From positions 79,147,614 through 79,211,613 of the forward strand of contig NC_079318.1 in the NCBI RefSeq assembly GCF_029931775.1: 64,000 bases of DNA. The letters run 5' to 3'. Below are positions 1-12,900 of this stretch, piece by piece. The DNA comes from Euleptes europaea (Eukaryota; Chordata; Lepidosauria; Squamata; Sphaerodactylidae). Below the pieces are notes generated by a model. That model made no database searches and was not told the origin of the DNA. It saw only the letters and a list, made by a program, of their open reading frames with translations. Made by a program: the position numbers and the translations under genes. Each line of letters opens with the position of its first letter. The stretch's first letter is position 1.

Positions 1-24
1 GAAACCCAAAGCTCCTTACATCGT

Positions 25-187
25 TTTCCTCTCCTCCGTTTTATCCTCGTGGCAATTCTGGGAGGTAGGTTACATGGCAGGAGTGCGACTGGCCCAAGGA
101 TACCTGGCAGGTTTCCATGGCAGAGCAAGGATTTGAACCTGGGTCACCAAGATCCTAGTTTAACCACTACACCATGCTGGCTCTCTC
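25..187 (-). mobile_element. Old tRNA-derived SINE, minus orientation
   Basis: Read on the minus strand it starts AGCCAGCATGGTGTAGTGGTT (tRNA-like box A region), followed by a box-B-like TTCAAATCC and the CCTACCTCCCAGAA body typical of this family. It lies in an intron of the ARP2-like gene. Confidence 0.7.
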
Positions 188-464
188 TCTCTTATTCTTT
201 TCCCATGGCCACAGGCCAGCCTCATCATTCTTGGTAATGTCTGTTCCTGATTGAGAGACAGAGCCGACTCCTGAATCTCCCAGTAGGGAGAAACCCCCAG
301 CCTCTCGGAGAAGCCCTTTGCTTTGAGCAGGCGGCCAGGACCGTGTGGGTCTCTTTGCCCTGGTACTTTTTCCTGCCTGAAAACTTTTTCTTGTCTCCCC
401 CTTTCCCTCCCTGCACACATCCTTCCTCAAGTAGTATTTTCCTCCCCTCAGAGAGGGGGATCCT

Positions 465-626
465 GACCTGAACAGCTCAGGGTAACTCGATCTCGGCCCT
501 GGTTAGTAGTTGGACAAGAGACCACCCAGGAAGTCCAGGTTGCTACACAGAGGCAGACATTGCCAAATCATCTCCGTTCGTCTCTTGCCATAAGTCGCCT
601 GCCACTTGATGGCACTTTACACCATC
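465..626 (+). mobile_element. 5S-rRNA-derived SINE, 5' truncated
   Basis: It carries the family body GGAAGTCCAGGTTGCTAC, AGAGGCAGACATTGCCAAA and the tail CCACTTGATGGCACTTTACA, which resembles the Bov-B 3' end. The 5S-like head is reduced to TCGGCCCTGGTTAGTAGTTGG. Confidence 0.75.
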
Positions 627-845
627 AGGGAGAGGAGTAAATGAGTCTTAGCTACCTTTCCTCCAGTCAGCTTTCAGTTGATTGCAGGGCTCATGTCTCC
701 CCCCCACTTTTTTTTCTGGCTGGGAGAAGACGACATGAGGCCAGGGTGAAGTAGAGAGACTTGAAGCTGCCTCTGTTGCTATGCTACTGAAAATGCAAAT
801 GCTTTAAAGGAGGACCTAGAGGCATCACCATGTTCCTTGTTGCAG

Positions 846-1985
846 AGCCGAGTTCTACAAACACATTGTGCTTTCGGGCGGTTCCACCATGTATCCTGGG
901 CTGCCGTCTCGGCTGGAGCGCGAGATCAAGCAGCTGTATCTGGAGCGGGTGCTGAAGGGTGACGTGGAAAAGTTGTCGGTGAGTCGGGGGTGGGGGTTGG
1001 CGGTCTTTTAGCTAGCTAGAGCTCAATGAGAAGGCAGCTGGAGCAGGCAGTAAATGGTCACCATTTAGGGGATGGCAGAGCAGGAGGCAGGCAGAGCTGA
1101 CCCACAACTGGGGCTTGGTCCACAGGGAAGATCTCCTGCACCATTAAAATAAATGGGAGCTAAGCAGAAGCATGGGAATTCATATCAGTGGGGCTCGGAT
1201 AGAGTTGCCTGATGGATTGTGCCCTGTGGCCATGGCTCAGTGGTAGAGCATCTGCTTGGCATGCAGAAGGTCCCAGGTTCAATCCCCGGCATCTCCAGTT
1301 AAAGGGACTAGGCAAGTAGGTGACGTGAAAGACCTCTGCCTGAGACCCTGGAGAGCCGCTGCCTGTCTGAGTAGACAGTACTGACTTTAATGGACCAAGG
1401 GTCTGATTCAGTATAAGGCAGCTTGATGTGTTCATGTGATAAATTAGCGGAAAGGAATGGGTAGTAAAGATATGGTTGCTAAAGTGGTCAAGAGATTTCC
1501 TATGAGTGGCTTGATTTCTGCCCTCCTCTTCCCTGCTTGTGCAGTGTAGCATCCGCCAAATGATTTTAACCGTGTTTCTTTTGGTTAGTTTTTTTTTGAT
1601 AATATGCTGGTGGCCACTTTTTAAAGATTTCCTCCTCCCTGTTATCGTCACAACAATCCTATGAGGTAGGTCGGGCCGAAAGAGAGCAACTTACCAAGCC
1701 TAGGGCAGAACCTCTCTCTCCCTGATCCATGCCGTACCTGTGGGTGTGGCAAGGAGAGATCCCCGGAGGTGCCTTTTCCAAACCAGCTTTTTCCCCTTCC
1801 CTTTGCCATCCCAGAAATTCAAGATTCGCATTGAGGACCCACCCCGGCGGAAGCACATGGTGTTTTTAGGTGGGGCGGTCCTCGCCGACATCATGAAAGA
1901 CAAAGACAACTTCTGGCTGCGACGGGATGAGTACCTGGAGAAAGGAACCCGGATCTTGGAGAAGCTGGGGGTGACGGTGCGATAG
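846..1985 (+). CDS. ACTR2: Actin-related protein 2 (ARP2) family, last two coding exons (3' partial gene)
   Basis: Two exons are seen: 846-978 (after a TTGTTGCAG acceptor, before a GTGAGT donor) and 1815-1985 (acceptor CATCCCAG, stop TAG at 1983-1985). They encode the C-terminal 100 residues of an ARP2, the actin-like subunit that nucleates branched actin in the Arp2/3 complex. Diagnostic stretches are [20 protein letters not shown] (actin-fold nucleotide-binding region), [13 protein letters not shown], then [20 protein letters not shown] and the terminus LEKLGVTVR. The splice phase fits: one base of a split codon, 44 codons, then phase 0 into KFKIR. Upstream exons lie outside the window. From memory, vertebrate ACTR2 is almost invariant and ends its last exon [22 protein letters not shown]; here it reads [22 protein letters not shown], so this is probably a second, diverged ARP2 gene and not the standard orthologue. 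The family call is very secure; the paralog status is inference. Confidence 0.93.
1219..1438 (+). mobile_element. tRNA-derived SINE, 'family B' (CATGGCTCAGTGGTAGAGCA head)
   Basis: The tRNA-like head has a good box A (TGGCTCAGTGGTAGAGC) and box B (GGTTCAATCCC). The body includes GACCTCTGCCTGAGACCCTG and the 3' end is GTATAAGGCAGCTTGATG. It sits in the last intron of the ARP2-like gene. Confidence 0.9.
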
Positions 1986-3896
1986 GAACCCCGTCTTTTC
2001 CTCCTTGCCTTCATGCATCGCTGTTCCCCTCGTGTCCTTGGTTCCTTCTACTGTTGAGCCCAATGCATTGCAGAGTCTTGCGGGGAGGTGTGTGTGTGTG
2101 AGCTGGGGCACGGCCGCTTGGGATCAACAGAAGAACTGAAACCAGCCTCCGGTTTTCTAAGCATATGCAGTTATTTTATCTCCTCCCTGTTCCCTCCTTG
2201 CTTTCCCCCTCCCAAGCTGCTCACCGTTATGGGCATGTGTTGGCAATCTCATCACATCCATCAGACGGTGGGGGAAAAGGGTGTGTGTGCGTGCCCCCCC
2301 CCCATCAGAGGGGCTTAAGGGCTCCGCACTGGCCTCAAGTGGACCAAAGTAAGTCTTCCAGGAAGTTTCATATGACACATTTCTGAGGGCTGCAAGCAGC
2401 AAACCCTGGCTCAGGGAACCCATCTGTACCTAGCCTCCCTCCTTCTACTGAGCAAAAGGGGAGCAAGTCTCTAGACCTCATGGCTGAGAGAAAAATGCTG
2501 AAGCGCAGCTAACAGCTCAGGGATCTGGGAGACAGGGCTGAAACCCAGGCCTTGTCCTCCTTCAAGATATCAGCTCATGTCCTTCCATGCTCTCAGTTCT
2601 CCCGAGTTCTGCAGAATGGCAGGTTTTGCCACCCCACCATGCAAGCAGGTCATTACAAATCTCGCTTGCAGATTCCGGGATTGGCTACCTTTGCTAAGAA
2701 TCGGGGTGGATGGGGGTGGATCAGATACAAAGTGAGCCCTTAACTTAGGGGGCAGAAATGTCTGCTGCACCTCCCCAAGGAGAGGAGAACGCTGCTATTG
2801 CTCACCTAGAAATATGTTTGCTTTTTTTCAGGCACGGGCAGAGGGTTGGGTTTTAGCCTTCCAAGCTGGCAGATAGGCGCCTTTAATGAAGGAAAGAAAA
2901 GGGACAACCCCTAATCCTCTGTTTCTACAAGTGGGGCCATCATAAGCGGGAACCAAAAAAGCAAGGTTTAAGGCCAAAATTTGGAGGTGCCCCATTTTGA
3001 GAAGGCAGCCAATACCCCCAACCCACCCTTCCTCTGCTGAAAACGGCTTTCCAAGGAAGTAGGGTTGCTACCCGTTTCCCTGGCTGGGCTCCCGCATCTG
3101 CAATGGCTACACGAGCCATGACAGCCATAAATCCAACAGGAGAGCATTCCAAACCAGATCTGTTGAGAAAAGCTACACCTGTTAAAGGCACAGGAGCCCT
3201 CTGGAGAAGAAAAGGTGGCAACCATCTTTTTTCCATCCCCTGCAAAAGCCTTCTTCAACATTATGGATGCTGCTGTACCCTTCCTGCGCCCCCCCCCCCC
3301 AGTTCCCTAAAGCCTGTTTCTTACAAGGGGAAGAGAAGGCAGGAGGATAAAAGACAGCGTGGATTGGGACCACTTTGCTGCCCCCATACTCAGCTCGCTA
3401 GAAAGCAGAACCTGGTCCTTATCCTACTTGTTGACCAAACGTTGGGGGACCTCAGCAGTAATTATCCATGTGAACCCCCACCCCGCTAGCCATAATTTTA
3501 TACTATCTTCCCTCTTTTACAACAGGACATCTGTTCCCCTGGTGGGGACTATGATTGGCCCCCCTTCTCATTTTTAATGGGGCAGATTAATATGGGCATT
3601 TTGCACCGTTTGCTCTTTGTATCAGCTGCAGGGGGGGAATATCACTCCCCTCCCCTTAACTGTTCCTTTAAAAAAATCTTGATTTTTAAAAGTTGATTTG
3701 CTTTCCAAACTCTCTGGCTTTTATTTTAGCACTGGAATGAGGATGGCCCAGGATGGAGTTGGGCAACTTGGGGCGTGGGGGTACTAATGGTTAAATTGGC
3801 CCTTCTGTTTGGAAGACTGGGGTCAGGAAGTAGGACCAGCAAAGGGGAAAAAGCTTGTGCAGCACCTGACACTGTTTTTTAATATTTTTTAATAAA
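1986..3896 (+). other. 3' UTR of the ARP2-like gene and tail-to-tail poly(A) region
   Basis: No gene is seen after the ARP2 stop. The stretch is moderately GC-rich with C and G runs and no clear repeat, as expected of a long 3' UTR. A canonical AATAAA lies at 3891-3896 on the plus strand. ATTAAA signals for the oppositely transcribed DRAP1 lie on the minus strand at 3878-3883 and 3888-3893, about 80-95 bases past the DRAP1 stop, so the two genes would share or overlap their cleavage region. The 3' UTR boundary is inferred from the signals only. Confidence 0.5.
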
Positions 3897-3973
3897 TTTA
3901 AGAACAGCCCCATCCAAACCCCTGCTCTAACCCCCTCCCCCCCAAAGTGGCAGCAGTGAAAACAGAAATGGGG

Positions 3974-6900
3974 CTAGGAGTCATAATCCTCCTCCTCCTC
4001 GTCTTCCTGGGCAGGCGCAGGCGGCATGGGTGGGGCTGGAACGAGCATAGAGCCTGTCGGTGCCGAGACAGGCAGAGGTATTGCAGGAACAGGCGGGGAG
4101 GTGAAATGTAAATATGGCGCTGGAGCCCTGGAAACAAAGCAAGAAAGTTAAGATTTGTGTGCCCTACAGTGCAAGCCCAGAATTGCCAGGGGGGTTCCTG
4201 AGGGGCAAACTAACATGACTGTATCCATATAAAAACAAGACTAACAGCGCATTCCTGAGCTGCTGGCGGCCGGGGACGGTGGGGAGGGGGCACGGCTGCA
4301 GCGTCTTCAATGGTCGCCAGCAGCTCAAGAAAAGCCTTTGAAAGGCTTTTTTCTCTTAAAATGGGCTTTTCGCCCTAAAAAGCAGGCGCACCCTTGCTCT
4401 TCTCGCTGCAAGAGTACCAGGGGTGAAAGGGGACAGGAGGCTGCCTAACGACAGCTCCTCCCCCTGGCTTGCCCTGGGAACGCCTCCTGGTACGCCGGAA
4501 CGCTAGTACGGGCCTTTACGCCAGTGGGACACTGGCGGAAGGCCTACTGGTGTCCTGGGGTGGCACTGCCGGCAGTGCCCGGAGACCAGCGTCAGGGCCT
4601 CCCCGCTGGCATTAGGGCCACTAAAGCCAGTGTAAGTAGCCCGGACGCCTGTGCGGGGGGGGGGGGGGGGCAAACGCCTGCCTGGCCACTTCCTGGCCTC
4701 CTAAGGGCTTTCGCCCTCGAAGGTAAGGAATGTGCTGTTACAGCAAATCACGCCAGACACATGACTACCCGTATTGAATGGACTGCCTTAATACAGAGAT
4801 CGGAGTTTTGGTTCTTTCTACCCTTGAGGGGCTGACTGAACCTGAGACCATTCTGAGCACACAAGCATGAACTCTGCCACTGAGTTACAGCCCATTCCTG
4901 GCTTGTCTCACGGTGTAGGTGGTGGTGGGAGGGGAGACAAGAAGCCTCAAAAGGGCAGGCTCTGGATCCAAGTCCAAAAGGCAGGGATTCTCCTTCCTGC
5001 TGCCAGGGGCCCACACACCTCGTTCCATAGGGATGCTGGGAAGTGTGTGGCTATGAGGTCTTTGCCAGCAGGTGGGGGGCTGCACAGGGACTTCTGGGAG
5101 GTTCTGTGCTTCATTCTCCTGTTTGCCTGTAATTTTGGAAAACAGCGGCAAGGGGAGTGGCGTCTGTGGGTCAAAGGGACCGGGCTCTTGCCGTCACCTG
5201 CTTCAAGGTTCTGAACACCCTGCCAGGCAAAACAGGTCAGGACGGCAATAAGAAACTCTTAATTCTTACGTGGAAAGATGTGTGGTGGGTCGCACAGAGG
5301 GAGCCGTCTGGGATACTTCCTCCTCCCCGTTACTCTCGCTGTCTTCTGAGTCATCCTGCGGGAATCAGAAAGGGGGGGGGAATGAAACAAAAGATGCCAC
5401 CGCGTGATCCGGCGCTCTGGCTGGCAGCCTGCCTCTGTCTTAGCAAGCCGTGGCGTCATCGTACCCAACACAGCCCAGGCAGTCCACCACACACTGGAGC
5501 TTGCCGGCCACTTGCCCATCCTGATTCTTGCCGTCTGAGACGGGCAGCTAAAATAGTGGGTTAATGAGGCCTGGGGTGGGGGTATGAGAATGGGCTGGGC
5601 CTGGCAGGTAACAAGCTGCAGTGCTCTGGCATGGAGTCAGCACATTGCAAATGCTCTGTACAAAACATAAGACAACACAACACACAGCCCTGTCAACAGT
5701 TTATCTAAAGGACCATCTCTCCCCACATGGTCCCTCTGTGCCAACTACTGTCCTCACGTTGCCATCTGCTGCCTGTTTCTAGCCTTCAGGTAAGCTGCCT
5801 GGCATTGGCCGGAGCCTATGGAATGGGCTTCCTGAGAAGGTTGTTTTTATTCTCAAGGCTGAAGGCATGGGGGGGAGTAAGGGGGTTTGTTCTTCATAGG
5901 CTTTGAAAATCTGGATTTGTAATCCACGAAGAATAGGTGGGGCATAAACATTAAAATAAATAATGTTAGATCATGATAGGCAGCTGTGTCTGTCTGTCAC
6001 TAGCAGTAGAAAAGAGTAGAAGTCCAGTAACAACTTAAAGACTAGCAAAATTTCTGGCCAGAAATTTTTGTGAAGTCTTTAAGGTGCTACTAGACTCCTA
6101 CTCTTTTCTGAAAACGTTTGACAGCTAACACAGGAACAAGGAAAAAAAATGCCGAGGACTGATAAACAAAAAGCGAGCATGAAAGGAAGGGTAAAATGGT
6201 GGCTTGCAGAAATAATTGATATTTGTTTTGTAAATAAATGGATCCTGTAGGAAAGCAATTATATCGGGGTGCGGGAGAAAGTAGGCTGTTTCATGCAGAG
6301 CAGAAAAGAAGAAGAAAGAATGGCTGAGGCTCAGAGGACCATTAGTCAAACATGGGTCCCTCCTATACAGCCTTCAAGGGGTGGCACCACTCCTTGGTGC
6401 CTCTTATGTACTCAAGAAAAGTAAGCATAGACTCTCTACGGTGGACAGTTTTGTGTATGGGGGGGGGACACTCATAATTTTTCCATCCCCCACCAATAAC
6501 TTTTTAAGTGGCTCCTTCACCACTTTTAACCAGCAGGCCTAGCTTGAATGAACATTCTAGCTTGAATGAACATTCAAGCATCGCTTAGGATTTTACATGC
6601 AAGGATGTATGGAGGCAGAAGACAGATCATAACAAGTGTGGCAAAAAAAAATTAAAGAGCATTTCAGGGGAAAAACAAAACATGTTTCTGACCATGTTCT
6701 GGTCTCAGGGCATATTGCAGCTCACCAGCAGAAGGTCCCAAGACCATTTTGGGGAAAACAGAACTAACAATAAACACAGGAGGACAATAATAATCAGAAA
6801 AGGGCCCTGTGGTGCTGCCTTGTGGATGTACCGACACCCACATCGTTTCTGCTGCAACGCATCCCCCAGAGATGTAGAGATGAGTGGCAAACCCAGGGGC

Positions 6901-9900
6901 TGAAAGGCGATGGAGATCCCTCTGGGCTGGCTTCCTCGGACCAGAAGCAGTTGCTCACTGCCATCAAATGAACATACCGAAGCTGCCTTATACTGAGTCA
7001 GACCACCGGTCTGCCATGGTCACTATATCTACTCTAATTACCAGCAGCTCCCCGGGGTGTCAGGTTGAGGTCTTTTGTAGGATCCTACTACCTGCTCACT
7101 GCCGGGATTGAACCGGGGGGCCTTGTGCATGCAGAGCAGGTGGCTCTACCACTGAGCCACAGCCTCTCCCCCAACCCAAGCCATCCAGATCAGCTGTGGC
7201 CCTTCCGGTACTGGAGATGCAATCGGCTGGAATGGGAGGCAAGAATATTCTGGCTGCGGCATCGCAAAGGGGGCGTCTGCCTGTTATTTCTGCGAGCAGC
7301 AAAGCAGGGGCCGTTTCAGCCTTTTGGGACTAGTGTCTATTCAGCCTGTCTGCCTTTCTTTTATGCCACGCATTTTAATCCCACCCTTCCTTCAGGGAAC
7401 TCAGGGTGATGAATATCTTGCAAGCTGCCTTGGGTTCTGCAAGGGAGAAAGGCGGCCAATAAATGTTTTAAATAAATAACAAAAAACATGGTCCTCTCCC
7501 CCCCCCCCCCATTTCTCACAATAACCCTAGGAGGTAGGTTAGGCTGATGCCTTGCTTTTCTGCCATGGTTCAGCTTCCTGGTTGCTGTTACCTTGTGACA
7601 CGTTAGAGGGATTTCATTCCTCTGTGGTTTTTAGCTGTTGATTAAAATAATCTCTTGTAACAAAAAAGGCGACATGTTTTATATAAATAAGCAGGCAGGG
7701 AACTAGCACAGAGCCCAAAGTATCAGCTAGCTCATGCAAGTGAGCCCAGCCGCAGGGGAAAAGACACCGCAAACTGCAGCCAGGGCTGCAGGCGGCCAGC
7801 CAGACTCACTGGGAAGCTTTCCTGACCTCAAAAAGGAACAAGTGGTTGATCTTCCAACCATGGAGGGAGCAGCCTGGCCCTGCAGCAGACCCACCTCTTG
7901 CTCCGAGTCCGTGCCAGACTGTTTGGCATCCCGTCCCTTGCCTGCCGTGCCGCCGTTCTTCCGCCCACTGCCAGGTTTCCGACCCCTGTGTCAAAGAAGA
8001 GAAAGTGGGGATGCAGAGGCCAGAGAGATGTGATTCTCCCTCCCCAGACCAGGCATGGCTGCCAATTTCATCTGACACACAAAACAGTGGCAAGGTTAAA
8101 AGTACCCCCCACATACACACGAAGTTTCAACTTCGAAGCACGCATCTATCTATTACGTTTTTATTCCTGCCCTTCCTTCAAAGAGCTTAGAGCAGTCTAA
8201 TTTGTTCTCCCTTCCTCATTTTATCCTCACAACAACCTTGTGAGGTAGATTACGATTGTCTGTAACAGTAGAAAAGAGCAAGACACCAATAGAACATTAA
8301 AGACTAACAAAATTCCTGGCAGGGTATGAGCTTTCCTGAGTTTCAGCTCACTTCTTCAGATACCGGTGAAGTATGCCAGGCTGAAAGAGAAAGACTGGCT
8401 CAAAAGTTACCCAGCGAGGATCTACCAAGTAGATTTTTATCCCATCTTTCCTCCAAGGGGCTCAAAGCAGTGTGTGTCATTCTCCCCACCCCCATTTTAT
8501 CCTCACAATTACCTGCGAAGTTGATAATGGCCGAGAGTGACCAGCCCAAGGTTACAAAGTGAGCTTTGTGGCAGAGCAGAGATTTGAACTCAGCTCTCCC
8601 AGACTTGGTATGAGTGCCAGCATGCCTCCTTTTAGGACTTGCTCATTGGGAGGGACTGTGCATGTATGGCAGGTAATGTTTAGATACATTATAAAAGGCA
8701 AATGTTTGGATCCCGTACCTCCGTTCGGCTCATGGAAGGCACTTCTGCTAGTGGGATAGTGGTCATTTTTGGCCCGTTCTCACTGCAGTGCCCCCCCTTC
8801 AGCCTCCCTGCTGTTCCTGGGTGGGTGGATGTTACGCTGATCCACAGGGCACAGCTTCAGGAGCAACAGCGTGGGAAGAGAGAGGTGGGAAAGTTGCCAC
8901 CAATGCGGCAAAGGAACCAAGCTGGTAATACATTTCTGTTCCATATGGCCTTAGAGAATTGGTTTGAAAAGGTCGTGGCAAAATAACAACAATGAGGAAT
9001 CAGCACCAAAATAAATAAATAAATAAATAAAACCAACCCTAAGAACTGGAAGCAAAAAAGGGGAACGGCTGAAAACGAAGTACGCGCATGAGAAATGAAA
9101 TTAGTACTTGGCTCCGAAATGGACCCTTCAGAGCATGACTGTGTGAGAGAGCTCAAAAGTCATTTTTATCCCGACCAACCTCACTGGGCCAAGGTTTATG
9201 GAAAGCTCAAACTCCCTCAGCACCACCTGCAAGGCCCTATGGATAGGGTTGCCAACCGCCAGGTACTAGCTGGAGATCTCCTGCTATTGCAACTGATCTC
9301 CAGCCAACAGAGATCAGTTCCCCTGGAGAAAACGACCACTTTGGCAGTTGGACTGAATGGCATTGAAGTCCCTCCCTTCCCCAAACCCCGCCTTCCTCAG
9401 GCTCCGCCCTAAATACCTCCCACCAGTGGCGATGAGGGCCCTGGCAACCCTACCTATGGACCAATGTTACAGAGTGGGTGGGAAGACTTCTTGTAATGGT
9501 GCATGTGAAGCAAAATCGCACGATATTATCACTAAGCATTATTAAGTGGAAAGGCCCTGTCCCAAGCCTGAGGCAACAGCTCAGATTCCTGAGGCGAATC
9601 ACCCCTCCCCTCCCGCTTCTGCCAGGCCCCCCTACCTCCTGGAGACTCTCTCCCCCTCCACATGGTTATCCTCTGCGTCTCCTTGCATATCTGGCACCGA
9701 GGCAACCAGGTCCTTCAGAAAGTCAAACTGCTGCTCCAGCTCTATGCACTGCTTCCTGCAAAAGCAGACCACAGCCGGATACGGTGAGAAAGCGTGTGCT
9801 TTGGTCTACGGCAAAAGAAACAAGGCTAGCCCTCATGGACTCAGGAAAAAGATTTATTTATTTTATTAGGCTTCTAGCCCGCCCTCCCTGGCAGACACTG

Positions 9901-12900
9901 GGCTCAGGGCAGCGCACACAGTAATAGCTATACAGTAAAACATCATAAGCGTATCAAATCACTTGGCTAAAAACAGCCCTAAAACATAATAAAATCAGAT
10001 ATTCCCAATGGCACTTAGCTTGTGACATAAGGCCATAGTAAGGCCGGCTGAGAGTTCACGTAAAAATGCAGCCTGTAGATGAAGAAGTTTCCGGGCAGGG
10101 TGGAGTAGGATAGAACAGAAGAAGAAGAGTTGGTTTTTATACGCTGACTTTCTCCACCATTTAAGGAAGAATCAAACCGGCTTACAATCACCTTCCCTTC
10201 TCCTCCCCACAACAGACACCCTGTGAGGTAGGTGGGGCTGAGAGAGCTCTAAGACAGCTGTGACTAGCCCAAGGTCACCCAGCTGGCTTCATGTGGAGGA
10301 GTGGGGAAACCAACCCAGTTCACCAGATTAGCCTCCGCCGCTCATGTGGAGGAGTAGGGAATCAAACCCGGTTCTCCAGATCAGACTGCACCGCTCCAAA
10401 CCACCGCTCTTAACCACTACACCACGCAGGAGGCCAGCATCACTAAAGAAACTTCAAATGTACACACTTCTTCAATTTTACACACATTTGAAGATGCCAT
10501 ACACCCAAGATTATCAGCTTTGTCTAGCTTGGGCCTATGACTGGCAGCAGCTCTCAAGCAGGCCTTGCCCAGCGCCACTACCAATTAGTGCAGGACTGGG
10601 GACGCCAGAGAGTGAATGCTTCTTGTGATAAGCACGTACTCCACCGCCGCACTCTGACCCCACCCCTTGATTTCAACATGTACCGAGCTCAGGTCTTGCT
10701 CAAAAAGAAGAGGCTCAGAGTCGGGAAGGATAAAATGTTGGGCCTCATGGCCACTTCTGGGTCTCTGCCCGCTTTTGAGAGGTCTGAGCCGAACACTGGA
10801 TTTTCCTGTTTCCAGAAACAGGGAAAGTCAACATCCAAACTGGAGCACTCAGAAGTTTTTTTAATGGCTCACAAGCTGCTTAATGGTTTTTCAGAAGCAC
10901 TGGTCTGTCTGTGGACCACGTGGAGCTTCCCTACACCCCAAGGGGGCATAGGGTAGCCTGCCTCTGGATTTAAACCTGTCCTTCCAGCAGCGCTCTCCGG
11001 AATAAAATTCCAGCTCAGTCCATGGAGATGTGGCTTCCTGGGCTTTAGAAGAAGAAGAGTTGGTTTTTATACGCTGATTTTCTCTACCACTTAGGGGAGA
11101 ATCAAACCGGCTTACAATCACTTTCCCTTCCCCTCCCCACAACTGACACCCTGTGAGGTAGGTGGGGCTGAGAGAACTGTAACTTGCCCAAGGTCTCCCA
11201 GCTGGCTTCGTGTGTAGGAGTGGGGAAACAAATCCAGTTAACCAGATTAGCCTCCGCCGCTCATGTGGAGGAGTGGGGAATCAAACCCGGTTCTCCAGAT
11301 CAGACTCCACCGCTCCAAACAACTGCTCTTAAACACGACACCATGCTGGCTTTCCTCTACTTTTGCCTTAGCAGGGGTCAGGGCTGCAAGGCAGATACTC
11401 ACAGGTGTGAGGTTGTCATGGTCTTGGCATTTCGGGACTGCGTCACGTGGCAAGCTTTCTTCAGCAAGGATTCTAGAAAGAGCTCCAGTGCCCGAGCTTG
11501 GGGCAGTCAAGGGTTAAGGGATACCACAGAGGGAAGACCCCCCCCCCAAAAAAACCTCTTGAAATAACAGGAAACATGCAATAAGGACCCTCAACAATGA
11601 CACTGCAGGTTAGCCTGATCTCATCAGATCTTGGAAGCTAACTAGGGTTGGTCCTGGTTAACATTTGGATGGGAGATCACAACAGAAGTCCAGGGTTGCT
11701 ATAGAGAGGTAGGCATTGGAAAACTACCTCTGTTTGTCTCATGCCTCGAAAACTCTACAGGGCTGCCTTTGGAACAGCTTTGACACTGCTATTTTAACAA
11801 GCAGTTATCGTTTTGATCAATGCTAGTAATTTTGTTGTTTTGAGCTTGTTTTAAAAACTGCTTTCACGCATTGTAAGGCATTTCAAATGCTGTTGGGAGA
11901 CCCCGTGGGATAAACATAACGCAGATAAATGGATTAAAATAAGAAAGCCCACCAAACATGAATCATGCGCCAGCTTTCCCCCTTGGCTGCTGATCCACTG
12001 GTGTGCTGAAGCCCAAAGAAAAGATGGCTCAGGTCAGCTGAACAGCTGCTGGAGGGATGTCTAAGAGAAGGGACCCATTCTGGAATACCAGTCTCAATCA
12101 CAAATAGCTGCCCGGTGGCCCTGCAGCTGCATCTAACTTTACAGGCAATTTCAGCTTAACCCCAATGGTGCTACCACATTTAAATTATCTTGCAACAACC
12201 ACTCACTTTCACGTAAAGAAAACAAGAGGCATGGATAAAAAATTGACAATTGATAAAAGACATGGATCCTAGCTTCTATTCCAGGGGTCCCCAAGCTTTT
12301 TGAGCCTGAGGGCACATTTGGAATTCTGACCGGCATGGGGGGCGCAGCAACAAGGTGGCTGCCACAGGAGGTGGAGCCAGCCACAAAATGATTGCCACAG
12401 CTTAACATCAGTAACACTGTGCAGACCCTTGTGCTATGGTGGCATCTGCTGCCAAAGAAACATTTTTAAAAATCTGCACAGCCAATCAAATCTCCAATAG
12501 TCAATCAGAAGCCTTGCTGGGCAAAAGCACTACCTGGCCCTGCTCACTTCCTGAAAACACTTGGTGGATACCAGAAAAGGTGTTGGTGGATGCCATGGTA
12601 CCTATGGGCACCATGATGGATCCCTGTTCTATTCTGCTAGTGGTGGCAGGTTCCTCCTTGCTTTGAAGGAAAGCATCCCCATTAGCAGAATATAGCTGTA
12701 GGACTTCGCCCCTGGATTTTCATAAAGATAGCATCTAGTTTTTTTAAGGTAAATTGGGATTTTACAAAAATAAAGTGTATTTTGTGTTCCTTAAAAATTG
12801 GCAGACCAGTATCTAGATGTCATATGAATATATTAATGCCCACTTACAAAAGGGAAGTTTGAACACTGTATCATACATGGAGCAAAACCCTGCTTAGAAT

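Noticed and set aside
1219-1300. tRNA gene (box A and box B present)
   Set aside because: The head is joined to the SINE body and recurs at many places in the window (6967, 36870, 46308, 52264, 56056), so it is a SINE promoter and not a tRNA gene.
9636-9662. Earlier donor for DRAP1 exon 4 at ACCAT|GTGGAG
   Set aside because: Using it would need an extra unseen exon; reading on to AG|GTAGGG gives VEGERVSRR, matching the mammalian MDGDKGARR, and keeps phase.
11605-11690. 5S rRNA gene
   Set aside because: Only the promoter-like half matches 5S, with many changes, and it continues into a SINE body shared with 18346-18535 and 465-626.
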